The notes under the pieces were generated by a model. The model made no database searches and had not been told where the DNA came from. It saw only the letters and a list, made by a program, of their open reading frames with translations. Below are positions 51,542-59,478 of a stretch of DNA of 64,000 nt, one piece after another. The position numbers and the translations under genes were made by a program. The stretch's first letter is position 1, and each line of letters begins with the position of its first letter. Where the stretch lies: the NCBI RefSeq assembly GCF_023913755.1, contig NZ_JAMXBJ010000050.1:124001-188000 (forward strand), given 5' to 3'. The DNA is from Pseudarthrobacter cellobiosi (GTDB taxonomy: Bacteria > Actinomycetota > Actinomycetes > Actinomycetales > Micrococcaceae).

Positions 51542-52126
51542 GTGGGCTTTTTCGCAAGACTGAAGGAAGACCTCGACGCCGCCCGGTCACACGACCCGGC
51601 GGCTCGAGGTTCTTTTGAGAATTTTTTCGCCTATTCGGGGCTTCACGCCATCTGGATCCACCGGCTGACGCACCGGATGTGGCAGACCCCGGGGCTGCGG
51701 TTCCCGGCGCGGCTGGTGTCGCAGCTGGGCCGCTTCCTGACCGGAATCGAGATCCATCCCGGCGCCACGATCGGCCGACGCTTCTTTATCGACCACGGTA
51801 TGGGTGTGGTCATCGGCGAGACCGCCGAAATCGGCGAAGACGTGATGATCTACCACGGCGTCACACTCGGCGGCCGCTCCCTGGCCAAGGTCAAGCGTCA
51901 CCCCACCATTGAGGACCGGGTCACCATCGGTGCCGGAGCCAAGATCCTGGGACCCATCACCATCGGCCGGGACAGCGCCGTGGGCGCCAACGCCGTGGTG
52001 GTGAAGGACGCGCCACCGGAATCGATTGTGACCGGTGTGCCCGCCAAGTGGCGCCATCGCGATGCCCAGCGAGAAACCAAGCCCGCAGTGGATCCGGCCG
52101 AGTACGACATCGAATACCGGATCTGA
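51542..52126 (+). CDS. cysE: Serine O-acetyltransferase
   Basis: Acetylates serine with acetyl-CoA, the step before cysK. The 194-residue protein starts at a GTG (MGFFARLKEDLDAAR) and is the short CysE form. The left-handed beta helix is visible as repeats such as IEIHPGATIG, FIDHGMGVVIGETAEIGEDV, YHGVTLGG and VTIGAGAKILGPITIG; His in DHGMG is the catalytic base. The C-terminus ends EYDIEYRI, which fits the tail that docks into CysK to form the cysteine synthase complex. Confidence 0.96.
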   Translation: MGFFARLKEDLDAARSHDPAARGSFENFFAYSGLHAIWIHRLTHRMWQTPGLRFPARLVSQLGRFLTGIEIHPGATIGRRFFIDHGMGVVIGETAEIGEDVMIYHGVTLGGRSLAKVKRHPTIEDRVTIGAGAKILGPITIGRDSAVGANAVVVKDAPPESIVTGVPAKWRHRDAQRETKPAVDPAEYDIEYRI

Positions 52127-52142
52127 CCCTTCGCTGCAGCCT

Positions 52143-52976
52143 CTACCCGGCAACACGCTTCAGGACTGCCATGACCACCGCGTCATAGATCCGGTCCGGC
52201 AGGACGCGCCGCAGGCCCAGAATGGCTGCCGCTCCCCTGCCCACCGGATACCGGGTCCGGGGACGCGCAGCCGTGGCCGCGTGCAGTACAGCCGCAGCGA
52301 TCACCGCTGGCTGCGTTGACGTTTCCGGCCTGGCCGTGGACGCCAGGACATCCGCCATGTGCTTTGCCTGGGCAGCGTACGGCCCCTCGCCGCTGCTGGC
52401 CAACAGCCCGTCAGCGGAAATCCGGCCCCATTCGCTGAGCGTACTTGCCGGTTCAATGATGGCTACCTCGATGCCATGCGGCTTGAGTTCCAGCCGCAGC
52501 GCGTCGCTCATGCCCTCCACGGCGAACTTCGTGGCGTGGTACCAGGCACCAAGGGGTTCGTAGAATTTTCCGCCGATGGACGAGATGTTGATGATCCTGC
52601 CCCGGCCCGCACTCCGCATGGCCGGCAGGATCAGCTGGGTCATCCTGGCAAGGCCAAAGACGTTCACCTCAAATTGGCGGCGGCCTTCGGCCAGGTCCAC
52701 CTGTTCCAGCGCCCCGTAGGACCCGTAGCCGGCGTTGTTGACCAGAACGTCTATCCGCCCGCGCTCTTCCAGGACACGGCCGACGGCGGCACGCATCGAG
52801 TCGTCGTCCGTCACGTCCAGTGCCAGGACCTGGATGCCAAGCGCTTTCAGCGGCTCCATCCTTTCCACGCGGCGGGCGCCGGCGTAGACGATGAAGCCAT
52901 GGCTGCTGAGCTTCTTCGCCGCCTCGAAGCCGATACCCGTGGAGGCTCCCGTAACAAATGCGACTGGCTTGGGCAT
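52143..52976 (-). CDS. SDR family oxidoreductase
   Basis: Classical short-chain dehydrogenase, substrate unknown. The start at 52976 (MPKPVAFVTGASTGIG) is set by AGGAG six bases upstream; the protein is 277 residues. The cofactor motif TGASTGIG is followed by ARRVERM, which suggests NADP(H). Then come NNAGYG, the Ser in NISSIGG, and the Tyr/Lys pair in WYHATKFAVEG. The shape resembles the 17-beta-HSD-like and DltE-like SDRs of actinobacteria. It converges on cysE with 17 bases between. Confidence 0.9.
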   Translation of the reverse strand: MPKPVAFVTGASTGIGFEAAKKLSSHGFIVYAGARRVERMEPLKALGIQVLALDVTDDDSMRAAVGRVLEERGRIDVLVNNAGYGSYGALEQVDLAEGRRQFEVNVFGLARMTQLILPAMRSAGRGRIINISSIGGKFYEPLGAWYHATKFAVEGMSDALRLELKPHGIEVAIIEPASTLSEWGRISADGLLASSGEGPYAAQAKHMADVLASTARPETSTQPAVIAAAVLHAATAARPRTRYPVGRGAAAILGLRRVLPDRIYDAVVMAVLKRVAG

Positions 52977-53025
52977 TCTGTCTCCTTGGATGGACGGACA
53001 CCGCGGCTGCTGCCGGAAACGCCAA

Positions 53026-53064
53026 CGGCCGGCAGCTCCCAGAATATCCGGGAAGTGCCGGCCG
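53026..53064 (-). terminator. Hairpin after gnd
   Basis: CGGCCGGCA and TGCCGGCCG are exact partners, with two mismatches further in before CTCCC/GGGA. It lies 37 bases after the gnd stop; there is no T-run. Confidence 0.45.
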
Positions 53065-53100
53065 CAGGGTTTGCAGCTTGATGCAATCAGAGCATGGGGA

Positions 53101-54537
53101 TTAGTGCGTGTCCACTGCTTCGATTTCGGACTTGTCCTCGCCCCACAGGGTGTGGAACGTGCCCTCGGCGTCGACGCGGCCGTAGGTGTGCGCGCCGAAG
53201 AGGTCACGCTGGCCCTGGATCACTGCGGCCGGCAGGCGCTTGCGGCGCAGGCCGTCGTAGTAGGCCAGTGAAGAGGAGAAGACCGGCACGGGGATGCCGA
53301 GCTGGACGGCGGTGGAGACCACGCGGCGCCATGCCGGCAGGACCTCGGCGATGGCCTTCGTGAACGCCGGGGCGAATAGCAGGTTGGCCGGCTTGTCTTC
53401 GGCGGCGTAGGCGTTGGTGATTTCTTTGAGCAGCTCTGCACGGATGATGCAGCCGCCGCGCCACAGCGAAGCGATCTCGTCCAGCTTGAGGTCCCAGCCG
53501 TATTCCTTGGCTGCTGAGGTCAGCATGTCCAGGCCCTGGGCGTAGGAAACCAGCTTGGACGCGTACAGCGCCTGGCGGACGTCCTCAACAAAGGTGTCCG
53601 GAACGTCGACGGCGATTTCCTCACCGACGAGGAGCTCCTGGGCGATCTTGCGCTGCTCGGACTGCGATGACAGGGCGCGGGCGAAGACAGACTCGGCGAT
53701 GCCCGACGTCGGGGAACCAAGCTCCAGGGCGGAGATGACCGTCCAGCGTCCGGTGCCCTTCTGGCCTGCGGCATCCACCACAACATCGACAAACGGTTTG
53801 CCGGTGCGGGTGTCAACGTGGCCCAGGACCTCGGCGGAGATTTCGATCAGGAAGGAGGCGAGCTCGCCCTTGTTCCACTCTTCGAAGATCTTGGCCTGGT
53901 CAGCGGGTTCGATGCCGGCGCCGGAGCGGAGGAGGTCGAAGGCTTCGCCGATGACCTGCATGTCGGCGTATTCGATGCCGTTGTGGACCATCTTGACGAA
54001 GTGGCCGGCCCCGTCGGTGCCGATCCAGGCGCAGCAGGGCTTGCCGTCGACGTGCGCGGAGATCTTTTCGAGCAGCGGGCCGAGGGCGTCGTAGGACTCC
54101 TTGGAACCACCGGGCATGATGGACGGGCCGTTCAGGGCACCTTCCTCACCGCCGGAGACGCCGATGCCGACGAAGTGCAGGTCCTTCTTCGCCAGCGCGG
54201 CTTCGCGGCGGCGGGTGTCCTCGTAGTGGGAGTTTCCGGCGTCGATGATGATGTCGCCGGCTTCCAGCAGGGGTTCAAGCTGCTCGATGACCGAGTCAAC
54301 CGGTTTGCCGGCCTTGACCATAATCAGGACGCGGCGGGGCTTCTCCAGCGAGTCAACAAGTTCCTGCAGCGTTTCGGTGCGGACGAAGTCGCCGTCCGTG
54401 CCGTGCTTTTCGAGCAGCGCGTCGGTCTTTTCGACGGACCTGTTGTGCAGGGCAACGGTGAAGCCGTTGCGGGCCAGGTTGCGGGCCAGGTTGGCGCCCA
54501 TCACCGCGAGGCCGGTGACACCGATGTGTGCAGACAT
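53101..54537 (-). CDS. gnd: 6-phosphogluconate dehydrogenase (decarboxylating)
   Basis: Converts 6-phosphogluconate to ribulose-5-phosphate, CO2 and NADPH. The start is the ATG at 54537 (MSAHIGVTGLAVMGANLARN), with GGAG six bases upstream. The 478-residue length is the full dimeric type. Key motifs are ALHNRSVEKTD at the cofactor site, GVSGGEEGA, the catalytic Lys in HFVKMVHNGIEYADMQ, and the C-terminal YYDGLRRKRLPAAVIQGQRDLFGAHTY (quoted in part). It is divergent from a GntR/FadR regulator. The same region encodes gluconate- and idonate-type dehydrogenases, so it may serve gluconate use, though no gluconokinase is seen here. Confidence 0.97.
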   Translation of the reverse strand: MSAHIGVTGLAVMGANLARNLARNGFTVALHNRSVEKTDALLEKHGTDGDFVRTETLQELVDSLEKPRRVLIMVKAGKPVDSVIEQLEPLLEAGDIIIDAGNSHYEDTRRREAALAKKDLHFVGIGVSGGEEGALNGPSIMPGGSKESYDALGPLLEKISAHVDGKPCCAWIGTDGAGHFVKMVHNGIEYADMQVIGEAFDLLRSGAGIEPADQAKIFEEWNKGELASFLIEISAEVLGHVDTRTGKPFVDVVVDAAGQKGTGRWTVISALELGSPTSGIAESVFARALSSQSEQRKIAQELLVGEEIAVDVPDTFVEDVRQALYASKLVSYAQGLDMLTSAAKEYGWDLKLDEIASLWRGGCIIRAELLKEITNAYAAEDKPANLLFAPAFTKAIAEVLPAWRRVVSTAVQLGIPVPVFSSSLAYYDGLRRKRLPAAVIQGQRDLFGAHTYGRVDAEGTFHTLWGEDKSEIEAVDTH

Positions 54538-54696
54538 CAAAACTCCAATTTCGTTGTGCAATGGATGTGCAGATGGCTCCGCGTTCGCTGCGAAGCACGC
54601 TGTCACGAACCGATGGATCCTAATAAAGCATATATATTCAATCGGCTTGAGGGAAGCGGTGCCCACTTTGTGGAACGGGGCCAGTCAATCCCAGTT

Positions 54697-54702
54697 TAGG
54701 CT
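54697..54702 (+). promoter_or_regulatory. Leaderless -10 box (TAGGCT) of the GntR/FadR gene
   Basis: TAGGCT, then seven bases, then the ATG at 54710. Confidence 0.5.
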
Positions 54703-54709
54703 TGAGTCC

Positions 54710-55438
54710 ATGTCGACCAGCCTGCACCACCGTGCCATTGAGAACCTTGGCACCCGGATCATCACGGGCGAGCTGCCCACCGGACACATCATGCTGGCCG
54801 AGCACCTTGAGGAAGAACTGAAGGTTTCGCGGTCCGTGGTCCGCGAGGCTGTGCGGGTCCTTCAGTCCCTGGGCCTCGTGGAAACCACCAAGCGGGTGGG
54901 CATCCGCGTGCTGCCGCCGAGCCGCTGGAACCCCTTCGATTCCCAGGTCATCCGCTGGCGGCTGTCCAGCGACGCCCGCGGCGCCCAGCTGCGGTCACTG
55001 ATCGAACTGCGTTCCGCCGTCGAGCCCGCCGCTGCCGAACTGGCAGCAAACAATGCACCGGCGCAGCTGCGGCGGGAACTGGTGGACATTGCCCATGCAC
55101 TCCGCGACGCCGGCCACTCCGGGGACGCACAGAAGTTCCTGGAGCTGGACATCGCTTTTCACTCGGTCCTGCTCTCCGGGTCTGGCAACGAAATGTTCGC
55201 CAACCTGATGGGGCAGGTGGCGGAGACCCTGACGGGGCGCACTGTCCACGGACTGATGCCGGACCACCCCCACGAGGGGGCGCTCCAGTGGCACGTCGAT
55301 CTGGCCGAAGCGGTCGCCGCCGGGGACGCCGCCACGGCCCGGGACGCGTCCGAACAGATCATGCGCCGCACCACCTCCCGGCTGTCCGGAACCTGGACGG
55401 ACCAGCCCCGGGTGTTTACCCCGGTCCGCCGGACCTGA
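54710..55438 (+). CDS. FadR-type GntR family transcriptional regulator
   Basis: Winged-helix regulator with an all-helical effector domain. The start at 54710 (MSTSLHHRAIENLGTRI) gives 242 residues. The DNA-binding part has GHIMLAEHLEEELKVSRSVVREAVRVLQSLGLVE (quoted in part), typical of GntR proteins. The FCD domain carries the metal-binding Asp and His set: LDIAFHSVLLSGSGNEM and a His in HVDLAEAVAAGD. It is divergent from gnd and is likely to control it, as gluconate regulators of this family do in Corynebacterium. The AT-rich block at 54622-54640, unusual in this DNA, could hold the operator. Confidence 0.9.
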   Translation: MSTSLHHRAIENLGTRIITGELPTGHIMLAEHLEEELKVSRSVVREAVRVLQSLGLVETTKRVGIRVLPPSRWNPFDSQVIRWRLSSDARGAQLRSLIELRSAVEPAAAELAANNAPAQLRRELVDIAHALRDAGHSGDAQKFLELDIAFHSVLLSGSGNEMFANLMGQVAETLTGRTVHGLMPDHPHEGALQWHVDLAEAVAAGDAATARDASEQIMRRTTSRLSGTWTDQPRVFTPVRRT

Positions 55439-55480
55439 CAACGCCCAGAACCAGCGAGAACCAGCGCGTCCTTTATCGTG

Positions 55481-56605
55481 CTATTCCGGTTGGAAGTTGA
55501 GGAGGACTTTTCCTGATGCGGCGGAGTTTTTGGCGGTTTCGAAGGCCTTGAGTCCTTGGCTGAGGGGGTATTCGTGGGTGATGACGGGGCCGATGTTCAG
55601 GGTGCTGTCGGCGAGTGCGGTGATGACGTCGTCGATCTCGTCGTTGAAGCGGAAGGACCCGCGCAGGTCCAGTTCCCGGGTGATTGCCAGGGAAACCAGG
55701 ACAGGCTGGGGTCCGGTGGGCAGTAGCCCGACCATGACCACGGTCCCGCCCCGCCCCGCACCCTGAATGGCTGAGGCCAGGCCTCGGTGGCTGCCCGAGG
55801 ACTCGATGACCACATCGGCCTGCACGGCCGCGATCGCGTCCGTGTCCCCGGCCTGCAGGGTGTGATCCGCTCCGACGGCGGAGGCGATCTCCAACGGTTT
55901 GGCATGGACGTCAACGGCGGTGATCCGTGCCGCGCCGGCACGCTTGAGGACCGCGACCGCCAGCGCACCGATCGGGCCGCAGCCGATCACCAGCACGCTC
56001 TTGCCGGCCACATCCCCGGCCCGTCCGACGGCGTGCCAGGCAACGGAGGCCGGCTCGATCAGCGCCGCGGTCCGCAGATCCAGGCCGGCCGGGAGCGCCC
56101 GCAGCATCCTCGCGGGCAGGTTCACGTACCGGGCGAATGCGCCCTCGGTGTGCGGGAACCGCGCCGCACTGCCCAGGTACGTACAGCCCGGGGAGAGGTT
56201 GGGCCGGTCCGTCGGCCACCGCACATCCCCCGCACCGGGGCCGGGGGTGGCCGGGTGGACCGCAACCGCGGCGCCCGCGGCCGGTCCGCTCCCGTCCGCC
56301 GCGGCCCGGACCACGGTCCCGGAAATCTCATGCCCCAGCACCAGCGGCGCCTTCAGGATGGATTCCCCCGCCGCGCCGTGCAGCCAGTAATGCAGGTCCG
56401 ACCCGCAGATCCCGCCATACGCAACCTCGACCACCGCCTCGTCCGCGGTCGGTGCCGCCAACGGGACCTCCTCGATCCGCAGATCCCCCGCCGCATACGC
56501 CACCACCGCCGCACCCGACACCGGCAGGGCTGAAACGGGCACCGCGGAAACAGGCAGGACAGACCCGGTGACGGCTGCGTCGGGCGGTGTTGTGTTCGCG
56601 CGCAT
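55481..56605 (-). CDS. Zinc-type alcohol dehydrogenase, L-idonate 5-dehydrogenase-like
   Basis: MDR oxidoreductase. The 374-residue protein has the catalytic zinc ligands in GGICGSDLHYW and GHEISG, and the Rossmann motif GCGPIGALAV near residue 205. TYLGSAARFPHTEGAFARYV matches the L-idonate dehydrogenase group. The lobe that normally binds a structural zinc through four cysteines reads TPGPGAGDVRWPTDRPNLSPGC, so only one cysteine is left. The N-terminus has an odd run of PVSAVPVSALPVSG repeats before AAVVAYAAGDL, so the true start may be later. The ATG overlaps the upstream SDR stop (TGATG). An oxidoreductase acting on a sugar acid is inferred. Confidence 0.85.
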   Translation of the reverse strand: MRANTTPPDAAVTGSVLPVSAVPVSALPVSGAAVVAYAAGDLRIEEVPLAAPTADEAVVEVAYGGICGSDLHYWLHGAAGESILKAPLVLGHEISGTVVRAAADGSGPAAGAAVAVHPATPGPGAGDVRWPTDRPNLSPGCTYLGSAARFPHTEGAFARYVNLPARMLRALPAGLDLRTAALIEPASVAWHAVGRAGDVAGKSVLVIGCGPIGALAVAVLKRAGAARITAVDVHAKPLEIASAVGADHTLQAGDTDAIAAVQADVVIESSGSHRGLASAIQGAGRGGTVVMVGLLPTGPQPVLVSLAITRELDLRGSFRFNDEIDDVITALADSTLNIGPVITHEYPLSQGLKAFETAKNSAASGKVLLNFQPE

Positions 56606-57375
56606 CAGACCACCACCGTCATTCCGCCGTCGATAAAGATGGTCTGCCCGTTCACAAAGTCCGACCCGTCCGAGGCCAGCCATACCGCCGGGCCGGCCAG
56701 GTCCTGGACCGTGCCCCACCGGTGCGCCGGGGTCCGGCCCAGGATCCAGGTGTTGAACTGCTCATCGTCCACCAGGTGCTGCGTCATCTCGGTGTGGATG
56801 TAGCCCGGGGCGATCCCGTTGATCTGCAGCCCGGACCCCGCCCACTCCGCCGTCATGGCCCGGGTCAGGTTCCGCAACCCGCCCTTCGCCGCCACGTACG
56901 GGGCGATCGTGGGCCGGGCCAGGTCCGTCTGCACCGAACAGATATTGATGATCTTGCCCCTGCCGCGCGGGATCATGTGCCGGGCGGCCTCACGCCCCAC
57001 CAGGAACGCGCTCGTCAGATCCGTCCTGATCACCCGCTCCCAATCCGCCACATCCAGCTCCAGCATCGGCACCCGGTGCTGGATCCCGGCATTGTTCACC
57101 AGGATCTGCAACGGACCCACCTGCTCCTCCACCCACGAAATACCCCGGGCCGCCTCGGCATCACTCGTGACATCAAACGAGACACTATGGACCCGCCCCG
57201 GCGCGAAGTCCGCGGCCATCGCCACCTCGGCAGCCTTCAACCGCTCCGCATTAATCCCGTTCAACACCACCGTCGCCCCGGCATCAGCCAACGCCCGCGC
57301 CAACGCGTTGCCAATCCCCCGGCTCGAACCCGTCACCAGGGCAACCCGCCCCGTCAAATCAAAAAGTCCACTCAT
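56605..57375 (-). CDS. SDR family oxidoreductase, gluconate 5-dehydrogenase-like
   Basis: The 256-residue SDR resembles IdnO/Gno, which interconvert 5-keto-gluconate and gluconate. Motifs are VTGSSRGIG, NNAGIQHR, Ser in NICSVQTDL, and the YVAAK pair, followed by AEWAGSGLQINGIAPGYIHTEMTQ (quoted in part). The phrase NNAGIQHR and the substrate-binding part fit gluconate 5-dehydrogenases. It overlaps both neighbours by a few bases (57372-57375 upstream, 56605 downstream), so the three minus-strand genes form one operon. Together with the idonate dehydrogenase-like gene it would route L-idonate to gluconate. Confidence 0.88.
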   Translation of the reverse strand: MSGLFDLTGRVALVTGSSRGIGNALARALADAGATVVLNGINAERLKAAEVAMAADFAPGRVHSVSFDVTSDAEAARGISWVEEQVGPLQILVNNAGIQHRVPMLELDVADWERVIRTDLTSAFLVGREAARHMIPRGRGKIINICSVQTDLARPTIAPYVAAKGGLRNLTRAMTAEWAGSGLQINGIAPGYIHTEMTQHLVDDEQFNTWILGRTPAHRWGTVQDLAGPAVWLASDGSDFVNGQTIFIDGGMTVVV

Positions 57376-58316
57376 GGTGCAGCCGTCCCTTTCGTTGCGG
57401 CACCCACAGGTTCCGCGATATCGGTGTTGTCGCTCAGATTCGAAATGGCCTGGCGGACCACGGCAAGGTCCTGATGGCCAAGGCCCTGCCGCTTGAGGTC
57501 GGCGTAAAGCTCCACGGCGGCAGCCGCCATCGGCACGGCAGCGCCGGCCGCCCGGGCTGATTCGAGCACAAAGGACAGGTCCTTATGCATGAATTTCGCC
57601 GGGCCTGTTGGTGTGTAGTCCTTCCGGGCCAGACGCGGTCCCACGTTCTCCAGCACACGGCTGCCCGCAAGGCCGCCGGCCAGGACGCCGAAAAGCGCCG
57701 CTGGATCCATCCCGGAGCGCTCGGCGAGCTCGGCCGCTTCGGCGAGCGCCGCCGTCGTGGTTCCAACAATGAGCTGGTTGCAGGCCTTGGCGAGCGACCC
57801 CGCGCCCAGTGGGCCCATGTGCCTGACGGTTGTCCCCATCGCGTTGAAGAAGGGCTCGAGCCGCCGGAAGTCGTCCGCGGTACCGCCGGCCATGATGGCC
57901 AGGGTGCCGTCGGTGGCGCCCTTGGTCCCGCCGCTGACCGGGGCGTCCACTACTGTGGCGCGGCCGCGGCTTGCCGCGTGAACCCGTCGCCCGAAGTCCT
58001 GGACCTTCGCCGGTGAGACTGAGCTTGCGACCACCACGGCAGTGCCGGCCTGCGGCGGATTCTCATCCCAGCTCGCCAGCAACCCCGCCGAGGCCTCCTC
58101 GATGAAGGACAGGTCCGGAAGCATAAAGGCGATGATTGGCAGGTCCCGCAGGGATGCAACGTCGGGCGCGGAGTGGCCACCCTGCGCCACCAACTCCTGG
58201 AGGGGACCATCGGATCTGTTCCAGGCGGTGACCGCCCAGCCGGCACGGACCAGATTCGCTGCCATGGGCAACCCCATCAGCCCCAGGCCTACAAAGCCCG
58301 CTGTTCTGTCTTCCAT
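57372..58316 (-). CDS. NAD(P)-dependent beta-hydroxyacid dehydrogenase
   Basis: Family of 3-hydroxyisobutyrate dehydrogenase and tartronate semialdehyde reductase. The start at 58316 (MEDRTAGFVGLGLMGLPMA) has GAGG upstream; it gives 314 residues. Motifs are GLGLMGLPMAANL, DAPVSGGTKGATDGTL (substrate site) and the catalytic Lys in GSLAKACNQLIVG. WNRSD after the second strand suggests NADP(H). It is the first gene of the operon with the gluconate- and idonate-dehydrogenase-like genes and is divergent from the 2-hydroxyacid dehydrogenase. Its substrate is probably a small hydroxyacid. Confidence 0.88.
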   Translation of the reverse strand: MEDRTAGFVGLGLMGLPMAANLVRAGWAVTAWNRSDGPLQELVAQGGHSAPDVASLRDLPIIAFMLPDLSFIEEASAGLLASWDENPPQAGTAVVVASSVSPAKVQDFGRRVHAASRGRATVVDAPVSGGTKGATDGTLAIMAGGTADDFRRLEPFFNAMGTTVRHMGPLGAGSLAKACNQLIVGTTTAALAEAAELAERSGMDPAALFGVLAGGLAGSRVLENVGPRLARKDYTPTGPAKFMHKDLSFVLESARAAGAAVPMAAAAVELYADLKRQGLGHQDLAVVRQAISNLSDNTDIAEPVGAATKGTAAP

Positions 58317-58383
58317 ATCTAGGCCTCGACTCACATCGTTGTGTGGTTAATGAAGGGAAATCTGTCCAATATCCTAGCCGCTA

Positions 58384-58397
58384 TTCAGTATGATGAA
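58384..58397. promoter_or_regulatory. Candidate IclR-type site TTCA-N6-TGAA
   Basis: TTCA GTATGA TGAA, overlapping or just ahead of the start of the 2-hydroxyacid dehydrogenase gene and in the divergent promoter region of the sugar-acid operon. Confidence 0.5.
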
Positions 58398-59454
58398 CAC
58401 TATGACGACTCTAACCACCGTCGCGATCGCCGTCCCGCTCGAAGCAGAGCTGGTGGACCGCATCCGCGCCGTACACCCCTCCGTAACTGTCCTCTATGAG
58501 CCGGACCTGCTTCCGCCCGAGCGTTTTCCGGCCGACCACTCCGGGGATCCGGACTTCAAACGCACTCCCGCGCAGGAGGAGCAGTACTGGGCCATGCTCA
58601 ACAAGGCGCAGGTGCTGTACGGCCTGCCCAATGAGAGCCCCGCGGGCCTGGCCCGCATCGCGCGCGAGAATCCACGGCTCCAGTGGGTCCACGCCATGGC
58701 CGCCGGCGCCGGCGGCGCTGTCAAGGCATCCGGGCTGGACCAGGAAACCCTCCTCAAATTCAAGGTGACCACCTCCGCCGGAGTCCACGCCCTGCCGCTG
58801 GCAGAATTCGCTGCCCTGGGAATCCTTAACGGCTTCAAGCGCAGCGCTGAGCTGGCCCAGGACCAGGCGGCCAAGGTGTGGCCCGAGCTTCGGACCCCCA
58901 CCCGTTTGGTCAGCGGTTCCACGCTGGTAGTGACCGGCCTGGGCGAAATCGGCCTGGAGACCGCCCGGATCGCCCGCGCCCTGGGCATGACGGTCAGCGG
59001 CACCAAGCGGAATGTTGAGCCGCTCGAAGGAATCGAACAGGTTGCCGGCAACGACGGACTGGCCGGGCTGCTCGCCTTGGCGGACGCCGTCGTCAATACG
59101 CTGCCCGGCACGCCGTACACGGAGAAGCTCTTCAACCGTGACGTATTTGCAGCGATGAAGCCGGGAACGGTGTTTGTGAACGTCGGCCGCGGCACCGTGG
59201 TGGACGAGGACGCCCTGCTGGAGGCCCTGGACAACGGCCAGGTTTCCTACGCCTGCCTTGATGTCTTCGCCGTGGAGCCGCTGCCCCAGGACAGCCCGCT
59301 GTGGAACCACCCCAAGGTTATGGTGTCGCCGCATACCTCGGCGCTCAGTGCTGCGGAGAACCGCCTGATCGCGGAGCGCTTCTGCAGCAACCTGCGCACG
59401 TTCCTCAACGGCGGCGACCTCCCCCACCTGGTGGACCCGGTCCACTTCTACTAA
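58390..59454 (+). CDS. D-2-hydroxyacid dehydrogenase
   Basis: NAD(P)-dependent reduction of a 2-keto acid. The 354-residue protein has the Rossmann motif VTGLGEIGLETARIA near residue 180, the catalytic Arg in VNVGRGTVVDE, the Glu in LDVFAVEPLPQ and the His in VSPHTSALS. The N-terminal catalytic domain is longer than usual. Several ATG codons lie at the start; the one at 58402 (MTTLTTVAIAVP) is also possible and would leave the operator-like motif upstream. No ribosome site is seen. It faces the sugar-acid operon and may act on 2-keto-gluconate or glyoxylate. The IS630 element lies just after its stop. Confidence 0.88.
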   Translation: MMNTMTTLTTVAIAVPLEAELVDRIRAVHPSVTVLYEPDLLPPERFPADHSGDPDFKRTPAQEEQYWAMLNKAQVLYGLPNESPAGLARIARENPRLQWVHAMAAGAGGAVKASGLDQETLLKFKVTTSAGVHALPLAEFAALGILNGFKRSAELAQDQAAKVWPELRTPTRLVSGSTLVVTGLGEIGLETARIARALGMTVSGTKRNVEPLEGIEQVAGNDGLAGLLALADAVVNTLPGTPYTEKLFNRDVFAAMKPGTVFVNVGRGTVVDEDALLEALDNGQVSYACLDVFAVEPLPQDSPLWNHPKVMVSPHTSALSAAENRLIAERFCSNLRTFLNGGDLPHLVDPVHFY

Positions 59455-59478
59455 GGCGCAGGCCCCGGCCGGCACCAC

